From positions 124,001-188,000 of the forward strand of contig SEMN01000071.1 of assembly GCA_005408345.1 (NCBI GenBank): 64,000 nucleotides of DNA, read 5' to 3'. How positions within the stretch are numbered: position 1 is the first letter of the stretch; each line of letters begins with the position of its first letter. Positions 1-9,759 of this stretch are shown piece after piece. The notes under the pieces are model-generated. The model made no database searches. It was not told the origin of the DNA and saw nothing but the letters and a program-made list of their open reading frames with translations. Both the position numbers and the translations under genes were made by a program. This DNA comes from Macquaria australasica. Lineage: Eukaryota; Chordata; Actinopteri; Centrarchiformes; Percichthyidae.

Positions 1-70
1 ATGTTATACCTTGTTTACAAGTGTAAAAATAACCTGCTGTGGTTTAACAGGAGGTTATGTGTCTGACTAT

Positions 71-131
71 TTCTTGGCTGGGAGCAGTGACTTCCTGGAG
101 TCTTCAGACAGTCACTGCTTCCAACCAAGAA
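71..131. ncRNA. MicroRNA-like hairpin (unverified)
   Basis: Two 22-base arms (71-92 and 110-131) pair at 20 of 22 positions around a 17-base loop. Arm length, loop size and near-perfect pairing fit a pre-miRNA, but I do not recognise the mature sequence and there is no expression evidence. The fold is also possible on the other strand. Confidence 0.3.
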
Positions 132-217
132 GAATCTATTTTGTACCATCCTGTCCTTTTTACGCTTCAGTTTTTGTACAGATGAAATAAACGAGATATA
201 AGGCAGATTTTGTTAAC

Positions 218-352
218 TTTGGACAGAGGAAGGCTGGCTGTTTCCCCCTGTTTACTGTAGAGATATGAGAGTGGTGTCAATCTTCTTATCTAACTCTCTG
301 CAAGAAAGCGAATAAGTGTATGTCCCAAATTGTCAAACTATTCCTTTGAACC
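218..352 (+). repeat. Dispersed percomorph repeat, copy 1
   Basis: The stretch carries GGCTGTTTCCCCCTGTTT, ATGAGAGTGGTGTCAATC and GCAAGAAAGCGAATAAG, ending AACTATTCCTTTGAA. A second diverged copy is at 10690-10935. From memory this is a very common percomorph repeat; I cannot assign its class here. Confidence 0.65.
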
Positions 353-973
353 AGCCTGCAGAACTGAAAAAAAGAAGCTGAAGGTGTTTGGGAAGCCTGT
401 TGATTTGTGTTTTCAAGCCACAGCTGTGATCATTTGCATGTACACAAACAACAGATCGTGATGTCAAATTAGCTATTACAATAACGCTCTGTGGCATCTT
501 GAGTGTAAACGTGTCACGTGCTGATCAATACCTGACTTACATACTGATTCCCCTTGAGACAGAAAATCGATTGTAGTGTCTTGTACCTAATAAGCAGTGA
601 GAATCTTCCAAAGCTCTTGAGTGTTATTGCACAATGAGAACTGAGATGCCCACTCAAACTATTAACACCATAAACCAGCCACTGTGGTTTCCACCTATCG
701 GCTTCCGCACTTTACAGCCAGCCTAATAAACGTGTGTATCAGCGTCTCAGCATCCTAACAGACTGCACCCTCCAAGGACACTTGATTATGGGCTCTGAAA
801 AGAGATTGCAGACCTGTAATTTGAAAGGGGAGTCCCCGAGGATCATATGTGACGACTGAGAAGAACAATAACACACACACATATATATATAACCACACAC
901 CCACTAAAGAAATCCTTATTAAACCCACTCCATGTCTGCTCAGTGTGTGGGCGGCCATGAGTCCCTCAGGCAT

Positions 974-998
974 TGTGTATGTGTGTGTGTGTGTGTGT
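974..998. repeat. (TG)n microsatellite
   Basis: Alternating TG/GT run with few interruptions. Confidence 0.85.
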
Positions 999-1098
999 AG
1001 AAAGAGAAGGAGTGTATTTTTTATATGTGGGCATCAGAGCCACTGACGTCTGAAAGCTTTGGGTTATTACAGCACTGAGGGGAGACTGAAACCCACAA

Positions 1099-1122
1099 AC
1101 ACACACACACACACACACACAC
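1099..1122. repeat. (AC)12 microsatellite
   Basis: Uninterrupted AC repeat. Confidence 0.9.
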
Positions 1123-1253
1123 CCAGGAGGAATCGGGCCATGAGCGGAGGAGAGGAATCCACTTATACAGACAGAGACAGAGAGCTCTGGCCTAGACAGA
1201 CCTTTCCTCCACTGTATACGATGAATTCTTTCATTTCCACTGATCAGATTATC

Positions 1254-1296
1254 CTGCTGCTGCTGCTGCTGCTGTGTGTGTGTATGTGTGTGTGTG
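1254..1296. repeat. (CTG)7 followed by (TG)n
   Basis: A CTG triplet run at 1254-1274 passes directly into a TG run with one interruption. Confidence 0.88.
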
Positions 1297-1522
1297 AAGA
1301 CACTATACCGCTGTTATTTATTGTGGTACTGATTATAGAATATTTACATAAATGATTCATTCTATAACTTTACACCATGTAGTTTAACATGTTGCAGTTC
1401 ATGCTATATGTTTGAATAAAGCAGAATTTACTCAACTCATACACCATTTAACTGACGCCAACACCACCTTATTACATTTAGACAGTTTTCTTTCACAGCA
1501 TCAGCAATCAGTACAATCAGTG

Positions 1523-1640
1523 GTGGAATGTAACAAAGTACAGTTACTCAAGTACAATTTTGAGGTACTTTACTTGAGTATTTCCTTTTTAAACGACCTA
1601 CTTTATGCACTTTCAGAGGGAAACATTCTACTCAACTAAA
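1523..1640 (+). repeat. Dispersed teleost repeat (AGTGGTGGAATGTAAC family)
   Basis: It begins GTGGTGGAATGTAACAAAG and contains CTCAAGTACAATTTTGAGG, TTTACTTGAGTATTTCC and TTTCAGAGGGAAACATTC. From memory this matches a very abundant fish dispersed repeat; this copy is truncated. Confidence 0.65.
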
Positions 1641-2537
1641 AACAAAAGTTCAGTGACTCACGTCTTCTGAATATAAGGGAGGAAGACGACAAAGCGATGC
1701 CATCAAGACACCTGCGGAGCTAATGTGTGGTGTCTTTTACATTTAATTTGCGTTCTCAGTCTGTGCGTAATTAGCGCCTGGTTAACAAGGCATTCAGCGC
1801 CGGCGCTGCCCTGCAGGTGCAGTCTGACGCTCAGCTTGGGAGGCGCATGGGATTTGTCAAAAAAAGGCAAATGCACCATAGAGGCCCCATTGCGCAGTGC
1901 AATTTCGGCTGAGAATGACTGAATTATTAATTATGATTACTCATGAAAGTACAATATATCCTATCAGCCATAGGGATGTGTATCATGTATGATTTATTAA
2001 ACGAAATTAAAAATCTTTAGGAGAGAGAAAGAGCTAATGGAGCAGCAGACGGTGCTCAGTGCAGTTGGTGATGATAAGGCTGATGCGTTCATTCTTTCTC
2101 TTCTGTATTTGAGATCTATAGAATAGAATAAATTAAGATTAATTCAAGCATCACTTCCCCAACACAACCTTCCGTCTTAATACCTGTTGAAGAAAGAGAA
2201 CTGTTGCGCCCGTTTGTACATTACGCACGAGTCCAGGTGCAGAAATAAACCTGCTGGAGCTGAGATTCATCGGGGAACATTTCAAACAGTGAAAAGAAAG
2301 CACGGCTCTGCTTGACCTACACCTTTGTAGTCCTTTGTCTTAGACGTGTCCTCATTAGAAGTCGCAGTTTATTTGGGCTGTCAGCAGTGTTTTGCTCAGT
2401 GCATGGATGTTTTTATTGAAAAGAAACGTACAGAAACCCCCAGACTCTTTAGAAGAGAATTTCAAAAGGAGCATTTAAATTCAAACTCGATGTGCTCTCC
2501 TTTGCTGTTGAGATTGATTTATTTAAAATCGCCAGAC

Positions 2538-2564
2538 AAAAATAAATAAATAAATAAATAAATA
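2538..2564. repeat. (AAAT)n simple repeat
   Basis: Six to seven tandem AAAT units. Confidence 0.85.
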
Positions 2565-3763
2565 ACAAAATCAATTTCAGGTGTGTTGAGCTGGGCTCAC
2601 TGAAACTGTTTTATTTTTGTCTCAGAAAAGGACGCATTCGTGTGACAATAGGTCAGAACCAGCCGACAGATAAAGACGAGGGGCTGTAGAGCCACAAATA
2701 TATTTAACCAGTAACATTGACAGTTTGTCCTCATGAGTCCTCTTCTGCACAAGAGGCACGTGGAGCTCTATGGTCGATCATGTGACTGATGAAGTTTGTC
2801 TAAAGGAAGCCTTTTCACTGCAGTGTGTTGTCTCTTATTCTCATCAGGCTTCGCTCTGTTTTGACATCGGTTTATAGAAAACGGGATTACAGATATATCA
2901 GATATCAGATTAGAAACATTTTGAAGGTAGGGATGGATTACTACTGGTCTGGATGATACCGTTTTAAAGGGCTAATTAAATGAATCAATTCATGCGTTTC
3001 CAAATAATGGTTGTGCCATCGATTGCAACTTAATCAGGCATACGGTTATCAATAATGGGTTAAATGCAGTGTTGACTGCTTCTGTTCGTGCTGGTGCCGG
3101 TTGTATTGAAGGCGCTGACCTTGGTGCTGAAGTGTTGGGTTTATGGCATGATCTTCACCATTTCTGTCTCTTTACTGTTATTTCTGAACCATATACGGTA
3201 ACACAAACTAGATGTATTTTTCTAATCAACCTGTCCAGCATATTGAGCCACAGGTAGTTATAATCCTGCGCATTCTCACAGTCATGGGCATGTTGCATTA
3301 TATCAGTTGGATTTTGGGGACCCTCCACATGTATTAAGCCTATCGATCCAGAATAGATCTTGTAGATTTTGTTATGAAAGTTTAACGATGAGCAACGATC
3401 AAGCAAATTTGGGCAAAACATGGTCACATCTTTTTTTTAAAAAAAGAGGAACTTTGAAGACTAACATCCTCTGTAATGTGAGTCAGTGCCGGTCAGTTCG
3501 GTGAAGATTATTATTATTATATCTATTTATTGTGATTATTCTTAACAATATTGTGTCAGTCCAACCACAAACTAGACAAAAGCAGGTTTTTAAGTTTTTG
3601 TGTAAAATCATACCAGATGTTAGCATTTGGCTCCTGGGTTTAGTGAGTTGACGCTACTGGCATTTTACTTGTGAGGCTAATACGTGACGAGCAGTGAAAA
3701 GTGTTGAATATTAATTATTTGGCTGCAGAAATGTGATCCTGGGAAACCTGGGTCTCTGCGCTT

Positions 3764-3840
3764 ACAGCCCGCACGTCACACTCCTGACATCAGCACACAG
3801 CTTAAATACCCGCAGCACCGAGCAGTGTAAACACAACCAA
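3764..3840 (+). promoter_or_regulatory. Candidate ptger4 core promoter
   Basis: A CGTCA half-CRE lies in GCACGTCAC at about 3769-3778. A TATA-like TTAAATA is at 3802-3808, which would place a start site near 3830-3840, about 240 bp before the ATG. This is inference from motifs only. The ATG exon might instead be a second exon: a TTTTGCAG acceptor-like site lies near 3963-3970, and mammalian PTGER4 has an upstream leader exon. Confidence 0.3.
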
Positions 3841-4075
3841 CCAGGCACACCTTCATATGGGCGCTTCGGGAGCCATACACACGGCTGGAAACTGAATAAA
3901 ACAATCACTTCAGTGTAATGCACTTCATGCTCTATCGGAAATCAGATATTTCAGGATGTGATTTTGCAGTTAATGATGATTTGTTTTGACTAGCGCTCTA
4001 TATTTCCAGAGCAAGTTTTCTAAACATCGCAGAAAGTTATTGCACTTTTACCCTTTTGCATTGTTGGTTTTAAAA

Positions 4076-4936
4076 ATGATCAACGACACTCTTGCGTTTG
4101 GAGAACTGGACACGAATGTTTCTGAGCCGCTGCCGCCTCTCTCTCTCAGCCAAAACCAAAGTGCGTTCCCTGCGCTCCGGCTGGAGTCCAAGTCTCTGGT
4201 CATATCAGCCACGATGTTCGCCGTGGGAGTCCTGGGGAACCTCATCGCCATAGTTGTGCTGTGTATCTCCAAAAAGGAGCAGAAGGAAACCACTTTCTAC
4301 ACTCTGGTCTGCGGGATGGCCATCACGGATCTGTTGGGAACGTGCTTCACCAGCCCGGTGGTGATCGCCACATATGTGGCCAGCCGCTGGCCAGGAGGAG
4401 CGCTGCTCTGCCACTTCTTCTCCTTCTCCATGCTCTTCTTTGGCTCAGCCGGGATGTCCATCCTATGCGCCATGGCTGTGGAACGATACTTGGCCATAAA
4501 CCATCCGTATTTCTACTCCCAGCACATAGACCGGTCAATGGCGCGCTTTGCGCTCCTGGTCACTTATCTGGCCAACATTGTACTGTGCATTATGCCCAGT
4601 TTTGGCTTCGGGCGGCACGTCAGGCACTTTCCCGGGACTTGGTGCTTTCTGGATTGGAGGTCGGTGGATCCACTCGGAGCCTGCTACTCCTTTCTGTACG
4701 CCGGCGTGATGCTGGTGCTGATCGCAGTGACAGTTTTGTGTAATTTGGCGGTGTGCAGGTCGCTGGTGGGGATGAACCAGAGGACAGGAATAGTCAGGAC
4801 GGAGATGTGCGAGCAGGGAGGATCACGTCGCCGCTTTCCCCGGTTGCCGTCGGTCACCTCAGCTGCGGAGATCCAGATGTTCTGGCTTCTGGTCTTAATG
4901 ACCATCGTTTTCCTGGTCTGCTCCATCCCTTTAGTG
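4076..4936 (+). CDS. ptger4: ptger4 coding exon 1 (N-terminus to TM6)
   Basis: The exon holds 287 codons from the ATG through transmembrane segment 6. It ends in a strong donor, GTG|GTAAGT, with GT at 4937-4938, in phase 0. Other open frames over this stretch on both strands are shadows of this GC-rich coding exon. Confidence 0.93.
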
Positions 4937-5681
4937 GTAAGTACAACAGGGTATTTTATTCTGTCTATTCTATGATAATATTTGCGCACGGTGCGTGCCA
5001 AACACATTTAGTTATTGGTGTCAGTTGTATTTGTTATTAAACACTTATCTTAGACAGTCTCTGTCTGTGCTTTTTTTGTGACAGGTGCGAATATTCGTGA
5101 ACCAGCTGTACGACCCTGCTTATATTTCTGCTGGGGGGAAACCTGACTACCGGAGCGACATGTTGGCGATCCGCTTCGCCTCATTCAACCCCATATTAGA
5201 CCCCTGGGTTTACATTTTGTGCCGGAAGAACCTGCTGCTGAAGGGCTGCGAGAAGCTGAAGAGGACAGTGGTCCGGGTTAAAGACAGTCGTGGTGACAAC
5301 ATCGGCTGGGTAGGATGTCAACACTCCCCTCCGTCTTTAAACAGCAATGACACCAGTTACGCGTCATTACGCACAGCCGGCTACAGGAACGATGTGGAAC
5401 ACCGGGTGTCCATCAAGAATAAACCCTTTACAGACTTCGCAATGAGGCAAGCGTGGGAGTACGACACCGCCCGGGTCAACTTTCACCCGTTCAGCGTCGA
5501 GTCGACCGCGATCCTCGGGTGTGAAGAGGAAGTAACAGCTGACTCCAAACAGGAGGTGGCGGCCAAGTCGTCTCCAGGACGCAGCGCAACGCCGCACCTG
5601 TCTGCGCACGTTAGAAGAGTGGACATTGTCACCTGCACGTTCAGCACACCGAGTTCATGTCAGTCAGCGAGATGCCTTTGA
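4076..5681 (+). CDS. ptger4: Prostaglandin E2 receptor EP4 subtype, two coding exons
   Basis: This gene encodes a rhodopsin-class receptor for prostaglandin E2 that acts at the plasma membrane, and the EP4 family usually couples to Gs. The spliced frame joins 4076-4936 to 5085-5681 and gives 485 residues, close to human EP4 (488). The first ATG is at 4076; upstream in the same frame there is no other ATG, so this start is preferred. The N-terminus has three N-glycosylation sequons (N3, N14, N27) and no signal peptide. Seen in order are TM1 with GNLIAIVVLC, the EP4-like QKETTFYTLVCG before TM2, ERYLAINHP at the end of TM3, the prostanoid-receptor ECL2 motif GTWCFLDW, a basic third loop, AEIQMFWLLVLM in TM6 and NPILDPWVYIL in TM7. 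A long Ser/Thr-rich tail follows. The intron after TM6 (SIPLV|VRIFVNQLY) sits at the usual prostanoid-receptor position. Teleosts carry several ptger4 copies, and I cannot say which paralogue this is. Confidence 0.95.
5085..5681 (+). CDS. ptger4: ptger4 coding exon 2 (TM7 and cytoplasmic tail)
   Basis: The acceptor is TTTTTTTGTGACAG|GTGCGA. The exon begins VRIFVNQLY and carries IRFASFNPILDPWVYIL, which includes the TM7 arginine conserved in prostanoid receptors. About 140 residues of tail follow, with many Ser/Thr positions suited to arrestin and kinase control. The stop TGA is at 5679-5681. The intron is only 148 bp. Confidence 0.93.
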   Translation: MRIFVNQLYDPAYISAGGKPDYRSDMLAIRFASFNPILDPWVYILCRKNLLLKGCEKLKRTVVRVKDSRGDNIGWVGCQHSPPSLNSNDTSYASLRTAGYRNDVEHRVSIKNKPFTDFAMRQAWEYDTARVNFHPFSVESTAILGCEEEVTADSKQEVAAKSSPGRSATPHLSAHVRRVDIVTCTFSTPSSCQSARCL

Positions 5682-8217
5682 TGGACATTTGTTATCTGCC
5701 AAGCTCAGTTTAGAAATGTTTCAAAGTCCGTTTCAAACTGGTACTTTTTAATTCAGCTATGAGAAAAACCAGCGCTGCAGTGATAAACTCCACACTATGA
5801 GTAACTTATAGCCATATCAGCGTAAATAAAGAAAACACTTGAAACATCACTTAGCAACTAACTGTGACTCAAATCATCTCAGCATTAGCACTGGCTCATA
5901 TATCTCTCTGATATGATTTAACCTGCTGCAGAAAGGTCTTCACTTTTAATCTAGGCGTTATTTTAAGGTGGACTGTTCCACTTGAGGATCCAACACACGT
6001 ACAACAATTGATTGTGCAATATGAAACGTCGAGTTTTACATTTACAACATCTTCTTCTTAACAATATGTCTCCATTCACATGAGGTCCAGACAGACACAA
6101 GGCTACAACCTACTGGAGCTTTAAGCTGTATGTATAATTGTGTGCGCAGTGAACTTGGTGGATATTGAAGGGGCTGGGTATCACTGCTGGTGATAGTTTT
6201 GGGGTCGCTAAGCCCACTATGGGTGCTAGTAGTAAAAATGCTGACCATTTTCTGCTCCAGTGTCCCCCAGCAAATTTAATTTGACCATAGCTTCAATTGT
6301 AGAGGAATCAGATTTTTCTCTAAAATAAGACTCGTGCTGAAAGTACACAGACAGAAGATGAAATCTGTGGTGACAATTTCCAAACATGGGAATTTAAACA
6401 AGATGTAATCATACCCCATGGGTACAAATAAAATGTGTGACATTCTCAGAGTTTGATATGCTGTATGAATCCATATGTGCCAGTTACAATACATGTTTAT
6501 TCGTTATGTGTTGTTGTTACATTTTATTTCATGATTTTTTTTTAAATCTACATGCTGCTAATTTACTCTGTGCCATTAAACATTGTTGCACGATGCAGGG
6601 AAAACTGAATGTAGGCATTTTGAACCTTGTTAAATATTGTTTTATATTTCACATTTGCATATAATGTTTTGATAACTGCAGTTGTAAACGGCCAACGTGA
6701 ACATATCAACTTAAAATAAAAAGAGGGAAAAAAATTCTGTTGCTGTGAGCTGTGTGACCTGTGGTGTTTGCTGGATGTGTTGGTGGGTCTGTGCAGAGAA
6801 ATAAAATGACAGCACACTGCTGGTTTCTACCTGTTCTGCTGGTTAAAGATCAATAAATGATTTTTAAAGCAAATGTTCTCGGTTGAACAGACAGATGGCA
6901 GAGCCACGCTTCTTTCAGTTCAAACTGGGGACAACGGGCTCACATTTTTGGTGTTTGTTTTAGACCAGCAGGTGGCTCTACAACATAAAAAGTCCTGTTT
7001 AAATTGAGCAGTGTGGTGTTGATCCTGTTCACAGCAAAAATCATTGTGGAGGTCACTTTGAGAAAAACTCTTCTGAAGTCATGTTCAAGCTGTGTAATCA
7101 GTGAAGTAAACAGTGATAACAAGATGTATATTAAAAAAAACTTTATTCCCTTAGAGGATAATGCCATACAAAAATAAAGGAAACTTTATAAAATAATAAT
7201 AATAATATTAATAATGTGACATAGTGGGAGTGTGTAACTGGATGGAAATACTCTACCACTTTAAGATGAGAAATGTTGAGGTCCTGTAGTATAAATGTTT
7301 GACTTGTTTGTCTGTACACACATTCTGGACACTGAAACTGACTTACTGTTTCCACTGTGGAAAAGCGGATATCATAACCCAGATTTAACCACAAAACTAG
7401 AGATCAGCTGTCAGACTCAAGTACATGAGTTGCTCAATATTTATTAAATATACCACATCATTTCAATGTAGGTCAATTTGTTTCTGATATCTATTATTTG
7501 GATTTATAAAAAAGAAAGTCTGTCTGGGATGAAATGTAAGAGAATCTGAGGCGTTGCATAAATGTAAAAATCAGCACCTTTAAAATAATAATAAAAAATG
7601 TATGTGAGCAGAAGTAACTGTCGACATGAAATCTGAATCTTGGCAATAAATAGATATCTACCTACAATATAGAGTTAATAAAAACAGCTCTCATATCAAG
7701 CTATAATAAATAAATAATTTATCAGAAATAAATATATTTTACTTTTATACAGTAATACGTTTAGATGCATGGCATCCATTTGGCTGAGTTCACCTGAACA
7801 TAGAAATGATACAATGTAATGACTGATTTTATGGGGGGGGGATGTTACTTTTGGGAGGAGCTGGCTTCACTGAGAGTAATAGTGAACATCAGATCAGTCT
7901 TTGTTTTAGTCTGAGTCAGAATATAAACAGAGTGTCAGTGCTTTAAATGTGTCTTTTCTTTATATCTCTTGAGCTTCAGCCTTCAGGTTTCGCCCATATA
8001 AAATCAAAACAGTCATGTTCACATATAGAGTCTCTTTTATGTGGAATAACTGGTCTGGAGTATCCTGCATCAGTTACCAGTTATTAGGGTGAAAACAATT
8101 CACTCTTTGAAGACACAACAATAAATCCACACTGTGAATCCCTGATGACTTCCCCCTCAGTCTCTGATTTTGACCTTTGACCTCCATCGTTCAGCTGCGC
8201 CCAGACCGAGAGGGACC
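5682..8217. other. ptger4 3' flank, AT-rich non-coding
   Basis: It holds the likely ptger4 3' UTR and then AT-rich sequence with several AATAAA motifs and an (AAT)n-like tract near 7195-7215. I see no gene or clear repeat element. Confidence 0.55.
5825..5830 (+). terminator. Candidate ptger4 polyadenylation signal
   Basis: This is the first canonical AATAAA after the stop codon, 144 bases downstream. More AATAAA-like sites occur near 6712 and 6800, so the real 3' end could be further downstream. Confidence 0.35.
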
Positions 8218-8219
8218 TA

Positions 8220-9030
8220 GCTGCAGACAAAATGGCGGACCTCCGCAAGAGACACCTCTGCAATTGACAGGAAATCATGTGACTTCAACAGCGGGAGGAC
8301 TTTACAGCGGTACGATACAGAGTCCATTAAGGATCGATGGCTTTTATTAAATGTTGTCTATCCAACTTTAATACATCGAAGAGTCCAGCGAGCATAGGTA
8401 TACCGATATGGAGAAATACATTTGCTCCAAGCATTTAACGTTAGCAACGTGTGTCTCTACTAGCGAGCTAATGTAACGTGATTTCAACAGTTTGTACTCA
8501 ACAGTACGGCATCCATTTTAAACTCATTTAAACTCAGGATTCATTTACACAAACATTTTTAAAACGTGCCCACATGACCTGCAACAATGAGACAAAACAT
8601 TTGCCAACGTTAAATGCTTGGGGCTACTTAACATTTTCAAATGTATTTTTTCCATTTCAGTATACCTACGCTCGTTTGACAACATTGAATAAAACTCTAG
8701 AAAAACCAACAAACTTTTTAAAAGATTCTTAATAGACTCTGTATTACCGCTGTAACGTCCTCCTGCCTTTTTAAAGACTTTATATTGGCCTATTTTTAAA
8801 ATCTGTACTAACTGCAAACTTCTCATTTTAAAATATTGTATAAAGCCTTTAAGAGAGTCAATTGACTTTTTAAATATATTTCTAATGAATAAACTTTGTA
8901 TATTTGTTTTAAATCTGTGTGCTACTTCACGGGGAAAAAACTACAATTAGATCAACTTCTGCTGAGGTGACGTGATTTCCTGTCAACTGCGGAGGTGCCT
9001 CTTGCGAAGATCTGCCATTCTGTCTGCAGC
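8220..9030. mobile_element. Fold-back (long inverted repeat) DNA element with TA target duplication
   Basis: The left end CTGCAGACAAAATGGCGG returns inverted as the right end CCATTCTGTCTGCAG. Pairing continues through GAAATCA and then through a second block (about 8290-8458 against 8600-8770). The right arm carries about 190 extra bases (8775-8960). TA flanks both ends (8218-8219 and 9031-9032), as in Tc1/mariner-type insertions. No transposase is encoded, so this is a non-autonomous element. It ends 218 bases from the artn stop and may lie in the artn 3' UTR. Confidence 0.75.
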
Positions 9031-9247
9031 TAAGTACTCTTGTCCAGACCTCTTCCTCATCAACAGGAAATACACCACAGGGAGCCAACAAGTGGCCTCC
9101 ATCACTTCCTCTGCTGTGTGTGTGTGTGTTTCAGCGCCCCCCTCTGGCACCGCCCTGTACCCAGGCCTTCCTCACACAGCACCCACCCTGAGCCTCTTGA
9201 CTCCTCTCTATTCAGGATGGGAGACACCCCGTCCCTCGTTCATTTCT

Positions 9248-9759
9248 TCAGCCTATACACATGCAGCTGGCGGCTGATAACGACTGGATGGTCCTCCATG
9301 TGGTCTGGGCGTCCATGAAGGAAACCGGCTCGTAGCGGTCGGGTCGGCAGCAGGGGTGGCTGCTGACTTTGCGGGTGGTGCGCCGGGGCAGAGAGCCGTT
9401 CTCCAGCAGCGCCTTCAGTGCCAGGTCGTAGTTTGTTCTTGAAGACTGGCAGGAGCCCACGCAAAACTTGAAGAGGACAATCTCATCCGAGTCAAACCCC
9501 AGGCCCAGGTCTCGAACTCTCATCTCTCTCTTCTCCACACGGCAGTCCCTGCTGCTCTGCTTCGGCTGCCTGTTTTTACCTTTACCCTTTCTGTGTCCCT
9601 TTCCTGTCTCTTCCTCTTCCTCCTTTTCTTTCTTCTTCCTCTTCTTCTTTTTCTTTGGTGATCCCTCGGGTTGAGGTTCTGAAGGGTCAGAGGAGCGTGG
9701 AGAGCGCCCCGCCCAGCGACTACTGGTATGGTCATCCACCTCATCTATTACAAAGGGGT
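9248..9759 (-). CDS. artn: artn last coding exon (prodomain end, basic tract, mature cystine-knot domain)
   Basis: The minus-strand acceptor CTTTCTAG precedes ACCCCTTTGTAATAG, and the exon starts with two bases that complete a GAC codon. The stop TGA is at 9250-9248. A purine-rich run on the coding strand (about 9615-9660) encodes the KKKKKRKKK and EEEEE stretch. It also creates long false frames on both strands. Confidence 0.93.

Larger units (their letters stand above)
1..3763. other. Non-coding region upstream of ptger4
   Basis: No exon is recognisable here. It holds a hairpin (71-131), two dispersed repeat copies (218-352, 1523-1640), short CA/TG/CTG/AAAT tracts and AT-rich unique sequence. 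Short open frames are all at chance length. Confidence 0.6.

Noticed and set aside
4261..4743. 160-codon plus-strand frame overlapping ptger4
   Set aside because: It is an alternate-frame shadow of the GC-rich receptor exon.
9468..9674. Ser/Phe-rich plus-strand frame
   Set aside because: It is the reverse-strand shadow of the artn Lys/Glu tract.
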